In this document: positions 37,077 to 46,948 of the stretch, one piece after another
Layout: each line of letters opens with the position of its first letter
Numbering within the stretch: the stretch's first letter is position 1
Assembly: GCF_900543425.1 (NCBI RefSeq)
Contig: NZ_UQRQ01000015.1
Span: forward strand, 1 to 64,000
DNA from: an uncultured Sanguibacteroides sp.
Lineage (GTDB): Bacteria; Bacteroidota; Bacteroidia; Bacteroidales; Marinifilaceae
Direction: 5' to 3'
DNA: 64,000 nucleotides
Position numbers and translations under genes: made by a program
Notes under the pieces: model-generated
Databases searched by the model: none
What the model was told of the DNA's origin: nothing
What the model saw: the letters and a program-made list of their open reading frames with translations, nothing else

Positions 37077-37838
37077 ATGAGATCTTTTATTGTTTTTGCG
37101 TTAATATTGATAGGAGGGTTGACCTCCTGTGATAGAAAAGGGATTGAAGAATTTTCCGATAATAGGGTATTTCTTTCTTTTGTAGCGGATGCGACGGTAG
37201 ATAGTACTATATTATCCTTTAGGACCTATAATGAAGATAGAGTTTCAGTAGAGATTCCAATAAGAACCAGAGGAAAATGGTTAACTGAGAGCCGGGGATT
37301 TAGAGTGTCTGCTGATCCTAAGTTGACAACATTGCCAACCGAGTTATATGAATTGCCAGAAAAATGTGAGTTTTCTGCCGGGCAGGAATTAGATACAATA
37401 ACGATTACTTTTCTGAATGATCCCCGGTTAGCCGAGAATGCCTATCGTTTTGTATTGCAAATAGATGAAAGCGAGGATGTGAAAGTTGCTGCTGATGTAA
37501 AGTATCAACGAGCTATATTTCAGGTGTCTGACAAATTGGAACGTCCGAAATGGTGGACGGAGTTGGATGGAGGATATGGTGGAAGTCCATCATTTAATGT
37601 AGCGGAAAGTTATTATCTCGGAGATTATTCGGAGACGAAATATATCATGTTTTTGGAAGAATTGGCTAAGGATGATATTGTTTTTGACGGAAAAGACCGC
37701 ATGGTGTTAAAAAAATATTCTCAACGATTAAAGTACCGGGTAGAGGCCTTTAATAATGATCAGGCTAATCAAGATGCCGGATTGACACCGTTAAAAGATG
37801 AAAATGGCGAAAAAATAGTAATTCCTGTTGTAGGTTAA
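37077..37838 (+). CDS. DUF4843 family lipoprotein (locus 2)
   Basis: A 253-residue lipoprotein (MRSFIVFALILIGGLTSC) beginning 7 bp after the SusD stop; an upstream in-frame start would overlap SusD and hide the signal peptide. It has the DUF4843 beta-sandwich pattern (VSVEIPIRTRGKWLTESRGF; LPEKCEFSAGQELDTITITF) and the conserved LERPKWWTELDGG and YYLGDYSETKYIMFLEEL motifs. It is presumably an accessory surface subunit of the SusC/SusD complex. Confidence 0.85.
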   Translation: MRSFIVFALILIGGLTSCDRKGIEEFSDNRVFLSFVADATVDSTILSFRTYNEDRVSVEIPIRTRGKWLTESRGFRVSADPKLTTLPTELYELPEKCEFSAGQELDTITITFLNDPRLAENAYRFVLQIDESEDVKVAADVKYQRAIFQVSDKLERPKWWTELDGGYGGSPSFNVAESYYLGDYSETKYIMFLEELAKDDIVFDGKDRMVLKKYSQRLKYRVEAFNNDQANQDAGLTPLKDENGEKIVIPVVG

Positions 37839-37850
37839 AAAGGCAAGAAT

Positions 37851-39506
37851 ATGAAAAATAATGTATTATGGATATTGATTGCATTCTTGGTTGTCGGTTG
37901 TTTAGACGATAAAAGCAATTATGATTATAAGGATATAAACGATTTTGACAATTGGCAGAATGTGGGTGTGAAGAACATTCAGGATAGTTATACGCTTTAT
38001 CCGGGAGAGTCCGTAACATTGGAACCCAAAGTACGCTTTTCGATAGATACGTTAAATCCTGACGCTACTTATGCTTGGTATATAGAGAAAGATAATAAAC
38101 TGACGAAAGTTTGTGATCAACTGTTTTATACGCATGAAGCAGTTGTGATTGGAGAATATAGACTGATATTATCTGCAACTGATAATAAAACAGGGGTGGT
38201 ATTTAGTCATGGAGTTGACATAACGGTTGTGTCTCCCTGGAAAAACGGCTGGATGGTACTGTCGAAGGGCGGATCGGGAGAATCACAGCTCTCGATGATT
38301 CTTTCTAAAAAGCAATCTAAATTTGTAGTGGATATTGAGACCGGAAAGGAGAAGAGTGTGGATACTGTAGTCTATATTGGACAGAATATAAATGTTGTTC
38401 CCAATTTAGGTCGGGAACCGTATAAATTAGTTGAAAATTTTATTTATGAAGAGTATGCTTATGATGTTGATCTTCAGGATGAGGTGATGGTTCTTCAAGC
38501 CAGTGGTCCCGTGGAGTTAAACGGAAATGATTTGTCTGTAATCGGTTCGACTAAAGATGAGTTTTTTGATGGAGTGCCCGCCAACTTCGATCCCGTGAAT
38601 GCCGCTCTTTCCTGGGGAGGAAAATGGTTGTTAAGTAGTGACAATTATGTGTATGAGGCGACTATGTCCGTTGCTACAGATTTGCATTCCGGTCGTTACT
38701 TTAAGGAACCGATATTCAACAAAAAGAAAATAAAACAATTGCTGCCTTATTGGAAAGCTTCTCCTTATGGGAATATTGCAGTTATCGGAATCGACGAAAA
38801 CAATACCTTTTTCGGAATTGTAGACCAATGTAGCGTTAAAAATTATTACGAAGGTGATTTTACAATTGTTGCCGGTGGAAATTATACAGGTAGTTTCATG
38901 GAATTGGGTAGCCTTAAGGGTGCAGATGAATCTTTGTTTAAAAACATCGATGGTGAATATATTTTTCATGCATGGGAAGACTATCCGCGTAACAAAGGAA
39001 TTTATCTTTCTATCTTAAAAAGAGGGAGTGATTATTATTGGCATAATTACACCTTTGAATTTGATGGATATCGTTACAAGCCGGGGATGAAAATGATTGT
39101 GTCAAAAAGTAAGAGCGGTCTTTTGGATGCTTCTGTTATGAATAGATATCAGGCTGCAAGCGTATTACCGTGGAAAAAACTATTGATGATTGCGAGTGGT
39201 AATACCTTGCATGGCTTTGATTATGTCAGAAGCGTTGCAGGTTTTGTTCGGATACTCAATGCACCGGTTTACGGATCTGAAATTGTAGATATTGCTGTAA
39301 AGGATTATAAATCAGATAAAAATAATGCACATTTGGCGGTGGCTTTAAAATCCGGTGAGATTTATGTATACGAAGTAAAGTACGATAAAGGAGAAGAGAC
39401 GGTAGAGTTATTGGAAATTTATCATAAGGACGGATTCGGGGAGATTGTGGATTTGGAATATAAATTCGGATCCGGATCAAGGCCGGGATCTAGTGGTTTA
39501 TATTAG
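37851..39506 (+). CDS. PKD-like family lipoprotein (locus 2)
   Basis: A 551-residue surface lipoprotein (WILIAFLVVGC then LDDKSNYDYKDIND). The N-terminal immunoglobulin/PKD-like domain (about 40-130) is followed by a beta-propeller-like region (SPWKNGWMVLSKGGSGESQL onwards), ending in a KDGFGEIVDLEYKFGSGS segment that matches the end of the locus 1 paralog. It is the last gene of the core SusC/SusD cluster. A short hairpin and 107 bp separate it from the first S9 peptidase gene. Confidence 0.87.
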   Translation: MKNNVLWILIAFLVVGCLDDKSNYDYKDINDFDNWQNVGVKNIQDSYTLYPGESVTLEPKVRFSIDTLNPDATYAWYIEKDNKLTKVCDQLFYTHEAVVIGEYRLILSATDNKTGVVFSHGVDITVVSPWKNGWMVLSKGGSGESQLSMILSKKQSKFVVDIETGKEKSVDTVVYIGQNINVVPNLGREPYKLVENFIYEEYAYDVDLQDEVMVLQASGPVELNGNDLSVIGSTKDEFFDGVPANFDPVNAALSWGGKWLLSSDNYVYEATMSVATDLHSGRYFKEPIFNKKKIKQLLPYWKASPYGNIAVIGIDENNTFFGIVDQCSVKNYYEGDFTIVAGGNYTGSFMELGSLKGADESLFKNIDGEYIFHAWEDYPRNKGIYLSILKRGSDYYWHNYTFEFDGYRYKPGMKMIVSKSKSGLLDASVMNRYQAASVLPWKKLLMIASGNTLHGFDYVRSVAGFVRILNAPVYGSEIVDIAVKDYKSDKNNAHLAVALKSGEIYVYEVKYDKGEETVELLEIYHKDGFGEIVDLEYKFGSGSRPGSSGLY

Positions 39507-39535
39507 TATGTTGTTTTAGTGTTTCGATAAATAGT

Positions 39536-39558
39536 CGAGGGGAGTTAAACTCCCTTCG
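39536..39558 (+). terminator. Hairpin after the locus 2 core genes
   Basis: CGAGGGGAGTT (39536-39546) pairs with AACTCCCTTCG (39548-39558). It lacks a T-tract, so read-through into the S9 peptidase genes is possible. Confidence 0.5.
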
Positions 39559-39613
39559 ATCTATTCTTGTTGTTTGTTCGTGTGGGTAATTGTATGTAAA
39601 TCAGAAAAAACGT

Positions 39614-41932
39614 ATGAAAAAAATATTATTGTTGTTGTCGTTGGTGTTTGCTTTTACGGGAGGGGATGCCCAGCAGAAGGCAAACTATAAATTGGCAGAG
39701 AAATTTAGGAACATTTCGCTCGAGAGTGTCGTCGGGAAAAATAGTATGAGTATATACCCGAAGGCTATTAACGGTACGGATAAGTTCTGGTTCGAATTTT
39801 ACACGGGGGAGGGGAGGTTGTTTTATTTCGTCGATCCGGCGAAAGGGGAAAAGCGGTTGCTTTTCAATAATTCGGATCTTGCACAAGGGGTGAGCCGGAT
39901 TACCCGGAAAGCCTATAACGAGAGAGATTTAAGGATCTCGGGTATAGAGTTTTCGAAAGACTTGTCGAAGATGACCTTTTCGATGGACGGTCATTACGAA
40001 TTTGATTTTAAGACTAAAAAAGTAAAAGCTTTGCCGGAGGAAGAGGCATCGGAAGAGGATAAGCAGACCCGCTACTCCTGGATGGTTTTTTCTCCGGACG
40101 AGAAATATATCCTGTACGCTAAAAATCATAATCTATACGTGCGGGGCAATAAGTACAAGGGAATGGATACGACGGAGATCCAGTTGACGACCGACGGTGA
40201 AAAATATTACTCTTTTGCCCGGGAGACCGAGAAAGACGCCAAAGGAGAGACTGAAACCAATGCCCGTTGGTTTAAAGATTCCCGGCATATTTTTATGGTC
40301 CGGGAGGATAGCCGGAAGTTACAGGATATGTTTGTGGTGAATTCCTTAACAAAGCGTCCGACTTTAGAAAGATACCGATACGAAATGCCGGGAGAGAAAG
40401 ATTTATGCCAATACGAGCTGTGGATCATGGATGTGGAGAAAAAGACGGCTAAACGGGTTCCGGCGGATAAATGGACGGATCAGTACATTCAGGTAATAGA
40501 ACCGGGTAAAAACGGGGATAAGATTTTCTTTCAGCGTTTTAAACGTACTTGGGACGAGGTGGATATTTGTGTGGCCAACACGGAGACCATGGAGGTAAAG
40601 GAGTTGATCCACGAGGTGGATAAACCTTATCGCGATTATCATATGCAAAATACGGTGATATTGAATGACGGAAAAGATATTTTGTTCCGCTCGGAACGTA
40701 CCGGATGGGCTCATTATTACCATTACGACGGAAACGGTAAGCTCTTAAATACCATCACTTCCGGTTCATGGGTGGCCGGACAAATGGCTTCGATCGATAC
40801 GGTCGGCCGGACGATTTATTTTTACGGTCACGGACGGGAAAAAGGAACGGATCCTTATTACTATATGCTTTATAAGGCACATATAGATAAGGAGGGAGTA
40901 ACCTTGTTAAGCGGGGAGAATGCTCAACATTCGGCAAAATTCACTCCTTCCCGGAAATATTACGTGGATACCTATTCCCGGGTAGATATGGAACCGAAAA
41001 TCATGTTGAAGAATAATCAGGGGAAAGTGATTTTAGAACTGGCTAAGCCCGACACCCGGTTATTAAAGGAGATGGGATGGATAGCCCCGGAACGTTTTAA
41101 GGTAAAGGCCGCCGACGGATTGACCGATATATACGGAATCATGTGGAAGCCGGCCGATTTCGATCCGAATAAAAAGTACCCGATCATCTCTTCGGTTTAT
41201 CCCGGTCCTTTCTATGAATATGTAAACACGAGTTTTACAATCAATGACGGTTATAATACAAAACTGGCTCAACTCGGATTTATCGTTGTTGCCATGGGAC
41301 ACCGGGGAGGTAGCCCCATGCGGGGTAAGTTCTACCACCGCTACGGTTACGGAAATCTGCGGGATTACCCGTTGGCCGACGATAAATATGCCATAGAACA
41401 ATTGGCTGACCGTTACTCTTTTATCGACGAAACGAAAGTGGGGATATTCGGTCACTCCGGCGGCGGTTTTATGTCGACGGCGGCCATCTGTACCTATCCT
41501 GACTTTTACACGGCGGCAGTATCTTCCGCGGGAAATCATGATAATAATATCTTTAACCGGGGGTGGTCCGAGATATATCATGGAGTGAAAGAGACGACCA
41601 AAACGGTAAAAGGTTCCGCCGGACAGGATAGTACCGTCTACGAATATGCCTGTAGAGTACCGACCAATATGGAGTTAGCTAAAAATTTGAAGGGCCACCT
41701 TTTATTGGTTACGGGTGATATGGATAAAAACGTACATCCTGCCAATACCCTTCGTATGGTCGATGCTTTGATAAAGGCAGGTAAGAATTTCGATATGATC
41801 GTACTTCCGGGAAACGGTCACGGTTTCCGCGGAGCGGCCGAGGATTTTTTCGAGTATAAACTTTGGGCTCATTTTGCCAAGTATCTGCTGGGAGATGATT
41901 CCGCCGATTACTGGAAAAAGATAAATAATTAA
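39614..41932 (+). CDS. S9 family prolyl oligopeptidase, tandem paralog 1
   Basis: A 772-residue exported serine peptidase (signal peptide MKKILLLLSLVFAFTGGDAQ; an upstream in-frame start at 39590 is rejected because it would precede the signal peptide). The N-terminal two-thirds is a DPP4-type beta-propeller (YSWMVFSPDEKYILYAKNHN). The C-terminal alpha/beta-hydrolase domain has the triad Ser615 (GHSGGGF), Asp704 (GDMDKNVHP) and His736 (GNGHGF), all intact. Such enzymes cleave short peptides, often after proline, in the periplasm or at the surface. It is the first of four tandem paralogs. Confidence 0.94.
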   Translation: MKKILLLLSLVFAFTGGDAQQKANYKLAEKFRNISLESVVGKNSMSIYPKAINGTDKFWFEFYTGEGRLFYFVDPAKGEKRLLFNNSDLAQGVSRITRKAYNERDLRISGIEFSKDLSKMTFSMDGHYEFDFKTKKVKALPEEEASEEDKQTRYSWMVFSPDEKYILYAKNHNLYVRGNKYKGMDTTEIQLTTDGEKYYSFARETEKDAKGETETNARWFKDSRHIFMVREDSRKLQDMFVVNSLTKRPTLERYRYEMPGEKDLCQYELWIMDVEKKTAKRVPADKWTDQYIQVIEPGKNGDKIFFQRFKRTWDEVDICVANTETMEVKELIHEVDKPYRDYHMQNTVILNDGKDILFRSERTGWAHYYHYDGNGKLLNTITSGSWVAGQMASIDTVGRTIYFYGHGREKGTDPYYYMLYKAHIDKEGVTLLSGENAQHSAKFTPSRKYYVDTYSRVDMEPKIMLKNNQGKVILELAKPDTRLLKEMGWIAPERFKVKAADGLTDIYGIMWKPADFDPNKKYPIISSVYPGPFYEYVNTSFTINDGYNTKLAQLGFIVVAMGHRGGSPMRGKFYHRYGYGNLRDYPLADDKYAIEQLADRYSFIDETKVGIFGHSGGGFMSTAAICTYPDFYTAAVSSAGNHDNNIFNRGWSEIYHGVKETTKTVKGSAGQDSTVYEYACRVPTNMELAKNLKGHLLLVTGDMDKNVHPANTLRMVDALIKAGKNFDMIVLPGNGHGFRGAAEDFFEYKLWAHFAKYLLGDDSADYWKKINN

Positions 41933-42012
41933 GTGATTCAATGATTCAAAGATTAAGTGATTGGGAAAAATGTGTTAATCACAGAATCGCCTAATCACTA
42001 AATCACAGAATT
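41933..42012. repeat. Intergenic GTGATT-type repeat between S9 paralogs 1 and 2
   Basis: The spacer holds repeated AAGTGATT/GATTAAGTGATT units on the left and their inverse (AATCACAGAATC, TAATCACTAAATCACAG) on the right, so it can fold into a long imperfect hairpin. Confidence 0.7.
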
Positions 42013-42027
42013 ATAAATAAATAATAT

Positions 42028-44346
42028 ATGCGTTATATTTTATTTTATATTTTGCTGTTGGGGTTTGCTCTCGGTAGTTTTGCCCAGCAGAAAGCCAATT
42101 ATAAATTAGCGGAAAAATTCAATAAACGGACAATGACGGGCGTATTCGAGAACAGTATGGCTATTCATCCGGAGTTTATTCATAAATCAGATCGTTTCTG
42201 GTACTATTTTACCACGGAAGAGGGGAAAAAATACTATTTGGTAGACCCGGCAAAAAAGGAGAGAAAATTACTCTTTGATCATGATCGGCTACTCGGACAA
42301 TTGAGTCGGGAGACCCGGAAGGCTTATAATCCCAAGGATTTTTCCCTGCAGGATATAAAGTTTGCCAAAGACGAAAAATCTTTCACGTTTGAGTTTGACG
42401 AGGCGAAATATCGTTACACGTTTAAAACCGCTCTGGTAGAAAAGATCGACACGGTAAAGCCTTGGTCCGGGTTTGCCTCTTGGATGAAATATTCACCGGA
42501 TAGCGCTTATATCCTGTATGCCCGTAATCACAATTTGTACGTGATGGGCAACAAGGAAAAAGGGAAAGATACTACGGCCATTCAATTGACTTTCGATGCG
42601 GAGAAAGATTACACCTTTGCCAAAGAATTCGATGATTCGGATACGGAAGTAGAGTCGATCGCATCCTGGATGAAGGATTCCAAAAAGATTTATGCTATCC
42701 GGGAAGATGCCCGTAAGGTGGAAAAGTTGTTTTTGGTGGATCATCTGGCTAAACCTCGTCCGACCCTGAAAACATATCGTTACGATATGCCGGGAGACAA
42801 GGAAATTTCGCAAAGCCAATTTCTGATCATCGATATTGAAACCCGGAAAATAACTTCAATCGATATCGATAGATGGCCCGATCAGTACGTGGACGTTTTA
42901 TATACCAATAAAAATGCGGATAAAATTTATTTCGAACGGGTCAATAGAGCTTTCAATGAAAAAGAGATTTGTGTGGTCGACGTGAAGACCGGAAAGGTAA
43001 AGGTGTTGATTCACGAGGAGGATAAGCCGTTTTTGGATTTTAAAATGGGAAGTATCTCGTTTTTGAATGACGGGGAGGATATTCTTTTTCGCTCCAGTCG
43101 TACCGGTTGGGGACACTATTACCTTTATGACGGAGAAGGGAACCTAAAAAATGAGGTGACGGCCGGAGGATGGACAGCCGGGCCTATCGCGGAGATCGAT
43201 ACCGTGGGGCGTACGATTTATTTTTACGCTTTAGGTAAGGATAAAAATATCGATCCTTACTATTATACGTTATGTAAAGCAAATTTGGATAAACCTAATA
43301 GGGTGGTACAATTGACTTTCGATAATGTCACGCACATGGTGGATTGGTCGAAATCTTTTAACTATTTTGTGGATACTTACCAGCGGGTGGATATGGAACC
43401 TCACTTTGTCGTGAGAAACAAAAAGGGAAAGAAAATAATGGATTTGGGTAAAGCCGATATTTCCCGGGCGAAAGAGATGGGCTGGAAGGCTCCGGAACGT
43501 TTTAAAGTAAAAGCGGCGGACGGGATAACCGATTTGTATGGGGTAATGTGGAAGCCTTTTGATTTTGATTCTACCAAGCATTACCCGATTATCTCTTCGG
43601 TTTATCCCGGCCCCTTTTATGAGTATGTACCTACTCAATTTGCCATTATTCATGATCGAAACACCCAATTAGCCCAATTGGGATTTATCGTGATTGCCGT
43701 GGGACACCGGGGAGGAACTCCTATGAGAGGGAAATATTACAACACGTATGGTGCCGGAAATCTACGGGATTATCCTTTGGCCGACGATAAATACGCCATT
43801 GAGCAGTTGGCCGATCGTTATCCTTTTATCGATGCGACAAAAGTCGGTATATACGGTCATTCCGGGGGAGGCTTTATGTCGACGGCAGCTATTTGTACCT
43901 ATCCCGATTTTTATAAGGCAGCCGTGGCGGCAGCAGGGAATCATGATAATACGATCTATAACAAGTGGTTTACCGAAACCCATAACGGAGTAACGGAGGA
44001 GAAAAAGGTGATCAAAGACAGCGTGAACGGAGATCGGGAGGAGAGTATTTTTAAATTTCAGGTACGTACGAATCAGGAGTTAGCCAAGAACTATAAAAGC
44101 GGACTACTCTTGGTGACGGGAGATATGGACGATAATGTCCATCCGGCTCACACCTTCCGTATGGCAGATGCTTTGATTAAAGCCAGGAAGAATTTCGATA
44201 TGTTGGTTTTACCGGGTCAGGATCACGGGTTTAGCGGAAGTGCAGAGCTGTTTTATGAACGGAAATTGTGGTTCCATTTTGCCAAGTATTTATTAGGAGA
44301 TACCTCTGGGGTGTATTTCTCTGAGATTGAAGAATATAAAAACTGA
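42028..44346 (+). CDS. S9 family prolyl oligopeptidase, tandem paralog 2
   Basis: A 772-residue exported S9 serine peptidase (signal peptide MRYILFYILLLGFALGSFAQ, then QKANYKLAEKF as in paralog 1). Beta-propeller N-terminal part; catalytic domain with Ser612 (GHSGGGF), Asp701 (GDMDDNVHP) and His733 (GQDHGF), all present. The conserved SVYPGPFYEYV and GHRGGTPMRGKYY segments before the nucleophile are shared by all four tandem paralogs. Separated from its neighbours by repeat-bearing spacers of 95 and 89 bp. Confidence 0.94.
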   Translation: MRYILFYILLLGFALGSFAQQKANYKLAEKFNKRTMTGVFENSMAIHPEFIHKSDRFWYYFTTEEGKKYYLVDPAKKERKLLFDHDRLLGQLSRETRKAYNPKDFSLQDIKFAKDEKSFTFEFDEAKYRYTFKTALVEKIDTVKPWSGFASWMKYSPDSAYILYARNHNLYVMGNKEKGKDTTAIQLTFDAEKDYTFAKEFDDSDTEVESIASWMKDSKKIYAIREDARKVEKLFLVDHLAKPRPTLKTYRYDMPGDKEISQSQFLIIDIETRKITSIDIDRWPDQYVDVLYTNKNADKIYFERVNRAFNEKEICVVDVKTGKVKVLIHEEDKPFLDFKMGSISFLNDGEDILFRSSRTGWGHYYLYDGEGNLKNEVTAGGWTAGPIAEIDTVGRTIYFYALGKDKNIDPYYYTLCKANLDKPNRVVQLTFDNVTHMVDWSKSFNYFVDTYQRVDMEPHFVVRNKKGKKIMDLGKADISRAKEMGWKAPERFKVKAADGITDLYGVMWKPFDFDSTKHYPIISSVYPGPFYEYVPTQFAIIHDRNTQLAQLGFIVIAVGHRGGTPMRGKYYNTYGAGNLRDYPLADDKYAIEQLADRYPFIDATKVGIYGHSGGGFMSTAAICTYPDFYKAAVAAAGNHDNTIYNKWFTETHNGVTEEKKVIKDSVNGDREESIFKFQVRTNQELAKNYKSGLLLVTGDMDDNVHPAHTFRMADALIKARKNFDMLVLPGQDHGFSGSAELFYERKLWFHFAKYLLGDTSGVYFSEIEEYKN

Positions 44347-44349
44347 TAA

Positions 44350-44422
44350 GATTCTGTGATTATTCGATTAAAAGATTCTGTGATTAGATCACTCAATCTC
44401 GGAATCACTTAATCGCAGAATC
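44350..44422. repeat. Intergenic GTGATT-type repeat between S9 paralogs 2 and 3
   Basis: GATTCTGTGATTA occurs twice (44350-44362 and 44374-44386); the second can pair with TAATCGCAGAATC (44410-44422), 13 bp with one G-U. The right half is almost identical to that in front of paralog 4. Confidence 0.8.
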
Positions 44423-44435
44423 AAAAATAATTTAT

Positions 44436-46799
44436 ATGGTACGAGGAATTTTAATATCTGTTTTATTATGGGGGGCTGCTTTAACGGGTGTTGCCCAACA
44501 AAAGGCCAATTATGAGTTAGCGGAAAAATTCCGGGATCTCTCTTTTAGTGATTTATCCAAGTTTAGTTTGGACATGTATCCAAGGTATATCAATGATTCG
44601 GATCGTTTTTGGTTTGATTTTACCACGGAGGAAGGAAAGAAGTTTTATTACGTGGATCCGGTTAAGAGAGTAAAGCGGTTACTGTTTGAAAACGAGGATG
44701 TGGCGCAACAGGCGAGCGAGATTACCCGGGTGGCTTATCAGGCGCGTGAACTGGAAATTTCCGGGTTGAAATTCTCGAAGGATGAGAAAACCATTACCTT
44801 CAGGTTGGATACGCTTTATTGCGAATATCGTTTGGATACAAAAAAGCTGAAACAAGCAGCCAAGCTGAAAAATACGGAAGGGGCACGTTACTCCTGGATG
44901 GTGGTTGCTCCGGATAGCAGTTATATTTTATACGCGAAAGAGCATAACCTGTACATGAGAGGAGTGTCCGAAAAAGGGAAGGATACGACCGAAATACAGT
45001 TAACCACCGACGGTGTGCCTTTCTTCTCTTATGCCAAGGACGGTTCGCAAACAGGAGACGGGGAGCAGGAGAGTAAAGTCCGCTGGTTTAAGAACTCTAA
45101 AAAAGCTTATATCGTGCGTTACGACAGCCGGCGGGTGGATGAGATGTTTTTGGTAGATGTATTGTCGAAAGACCGACCGGTTTTGAAACGGTACCGGTAT
45201 GATATGGCCGGGGCGGAGGAGCTCTCCAGACCGGAATTGTCTATTATCGACGTGGAGAAACGTAAGGTGATAAAGGTAAAGGCCGATAAATGGCAGGATC
45301 AGGAGATTCAGGTCGTTTATGCCGGAAAGAAGGCGGATAAAATCTATTTTGAACGTTATAAACGGACGGTAGATCAGGTGGAGTTGTGTGTAGCCGATAC
45401 GGAAACCGGGGAGGTAAAGGTCTTAATTCACGAGGAGGATAAACCCTATGTGGATTATCATATGAGAAATATTTCCTTTGTTAACGACGGGGCGGATATC
45501 CTGTACCGGTCGGAGCGTACCGGGTGGGGGCACTATTATCATTACGACGGAAACGGCGTGTTGAAAAATGTCATAACGGCCGGAGATTGGGTCGCCGGAA
45601 TGATTATATCCATAGATACGGTAAAACGGGAGTTTTATTTTTACGGGTACGGCCGGGAAAAAGGGGTTGATCCTTATTATAGCTTGGTCTATCGGGCTCA
45701 TATGGATAAAGGAAATGTAGAATTGTTAGGGGGAGAGAATGCCCGGCATCGGGCCACTTGTTCTCCCACGCATCGCTATTTTGTGGATATTTACGCGACT
45801 GTGAGCGATGAACCTAAAATCTTATTGCGGGATAGGCAGGGTAATACGATAATGGAGTTGGCAAAGCCCGACTTGCGTCGTTTGTACGAGATGGGATGGC
45901 GGGCTCCGGAACGGTTTTCCGTAAAAGCTGCCGATGGCATAACGGATATTTATGGAATCATGTGGAAACCTGCCGATTTCGATCCGAACAAAAAATACCC
46001 GATCATCTCTTCGGTTTACCCCGGGCCTTTTTTTGAGTATGTAAACACGACCTTTTCGTTGGATGACGGTTACAACACGGAGTTGGCCCAATTGGGATTT
46101 ATTGTGGTGGCCATGGGACACCGGGGCGGAAGTCCTTTGAGAGGCAAATTCTATCATCGTTACGGGTATGGAAATTTGCGCGATTATCCTTTAGCCGACG
46201 ATAAATATGCCATCGAACAGTTGGCCGATCGTTATTCCTTTATTGACGCTACAAGAGTGGGTATGTTCGGTCATTCGGGAGGAGGTTTTATGTCGGTAGC
46301 GGCGATTTGTACGTATCCGGATTTCTACACGGCTGCCGTGGCTTCTGCCGGTAATCACGATAACCGGATTTATAACGCGGGATGGGTGGAAACGCATCAT
46401 GGTGTGAAAGAGACTCGCCGGGAAGTAAAACAGGAGGAGAAGCAAGAAAGAAATTCAGGAGGATGGGAACGAGTGCGTCCGGCCCACGAAATGATAGACA
46501 TGCAAATGGCTCAGGAAAAAGAGTTTGAATACACGGTGAGTGTGCCGATCAACCAAAGTCTGGCTAAAAATCTGAAAGGTCATTTGTTGTTGGTGACCGG
46601 GGATATGGATGATAACGTGCATCCGGCCCATACGTTACGGATGGCGGATGCGTTGATTAAAGCCCGTAAGAATTTCGATATGTATGTTCTTCCCGGTTGT
46701 AATCACGGGTTTGGACGTGCCGATCGTTTTTTCGAATACCGGTTGTGGCATCACTTTGCCAAATACTTGTTAAAAGATAATAGAGAGTGGAACAAATAA
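44436..46799 (+). CDS. S9 family prolyl oligopeptidase, tandem paralog 3
   Basis: A 787-residue exported S9 serine peptidase (signal peptide MVRGILISVLLWGAALTGVA, mature part starting QQKANYELAEK). The triad is present in GHSGGGF, GDMDDNVHP and GCNHGF. Compared with its paralogs it has an extra charged segment after the nucleophile (ETRREVKQEEKQERNSGGWE, then RVRPAHEMIDMQMAQEKE) that adds about 15 residues and could alter access to the active site. Its first 60 bp and upstream spacer are very like those of paralog 4, marking these two as the most recent duplicates by that measure. Confidence 0.94.
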   Translation: MVRGILISVLLWGAALTGVAQQKANYELAEKFRDLSFSDLSKFSLDMYPRYINDSDRFWFDFTTEEGKKFYYVDPVKRVKRLLFENEDVAQQASEITRVAYQARELEISGLKFSKDEKTITFRLDTLYCEYRLDTKKLKQAAKLKNTEGARYSWMVVAPDSSYILYAKEHNLYMRGVSEKGKDTTEIQLTTDGVPFFSYAKDGSQTGDGEQESKVRWFKNSKKAYIVRYDSRRVDEMFLVDVLSKDRPVLKRYRYDMAGAEELSRPELSIIDVEKRKVIKVKADKWQDQEIQVVYAGKKADKIYFERYKRTVDQVELCVADTETGEVKVLIHEEDKPYVDYHMRNISFVNDGADILYRSERTGWGHYYHYDGNGVLKNVITAGDWVAGMIISIDTVKREFYFYGYGREKGVDPYYSLVYRAHMDKGNVELLGGENARHRATCSPTHRYFVDIYATVSDEPKILLRDRQGNTIMELAKPDLRRLYEMGWRAPERFSVKAADGITDIYGIMWKPADFDPNKKYPIISSVYPGPFFEYVNTTFSLDDGYNTELAQLGFIVVAMGHRGGSPLRGKFYHRYGYGNLRDYPLADDKYAIEQLADRYSFIDATRVGMFGHSGGGFMSVAAICTYPDFYTAAVASAGNHDNRIYNAGWVETHHGVKETRREVKQEEKQERNSGGWERVRPAHEMIDMQMAQEKEFEYTVSVPINQSLAKNLKGHLLLVTGDMDDNVHPAHTLRMADALIKARKNFDMYVLPGCNHGFGRADRFFEYRLWHHFAKYLLKDNREWNK

Positions 46800-46800
46800 T

Positions 46801-46935
46801 TAAGTGATTGAAGGATTAAGAGAAGGATGATTTTAGATTGGCGATTGTAAATTTTAAATTAAAAAACTCTGTGATTAGATGATTAAAAGATTGTGATTGA
46901 ATCACTCAATCCCGGAATCATTTAATCGCAGAATC
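46801..46935. repeat. Intergenic GTGATT-type repeat between S9 paralogs 3 and 4
   Basis: Contains TAAGTGATTGAAGGATTAAG at the left and CTGTGATTAGATGATTAAAAG, then ATCACTCAATC and TTAATCGCAGAATC at the right. The last 50 bp are near-identical to the spacer before paralog 3. Confidence 0.75.
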
Positions 46936-46948
46936 AAAAATAATTCAA

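Noticed and set aside
41933..46935. GTGATT-type repeats considered as a CRISPR array
   Set aside because: Units differ in length and orientation, have no regular spacers, and no cas genes are present.
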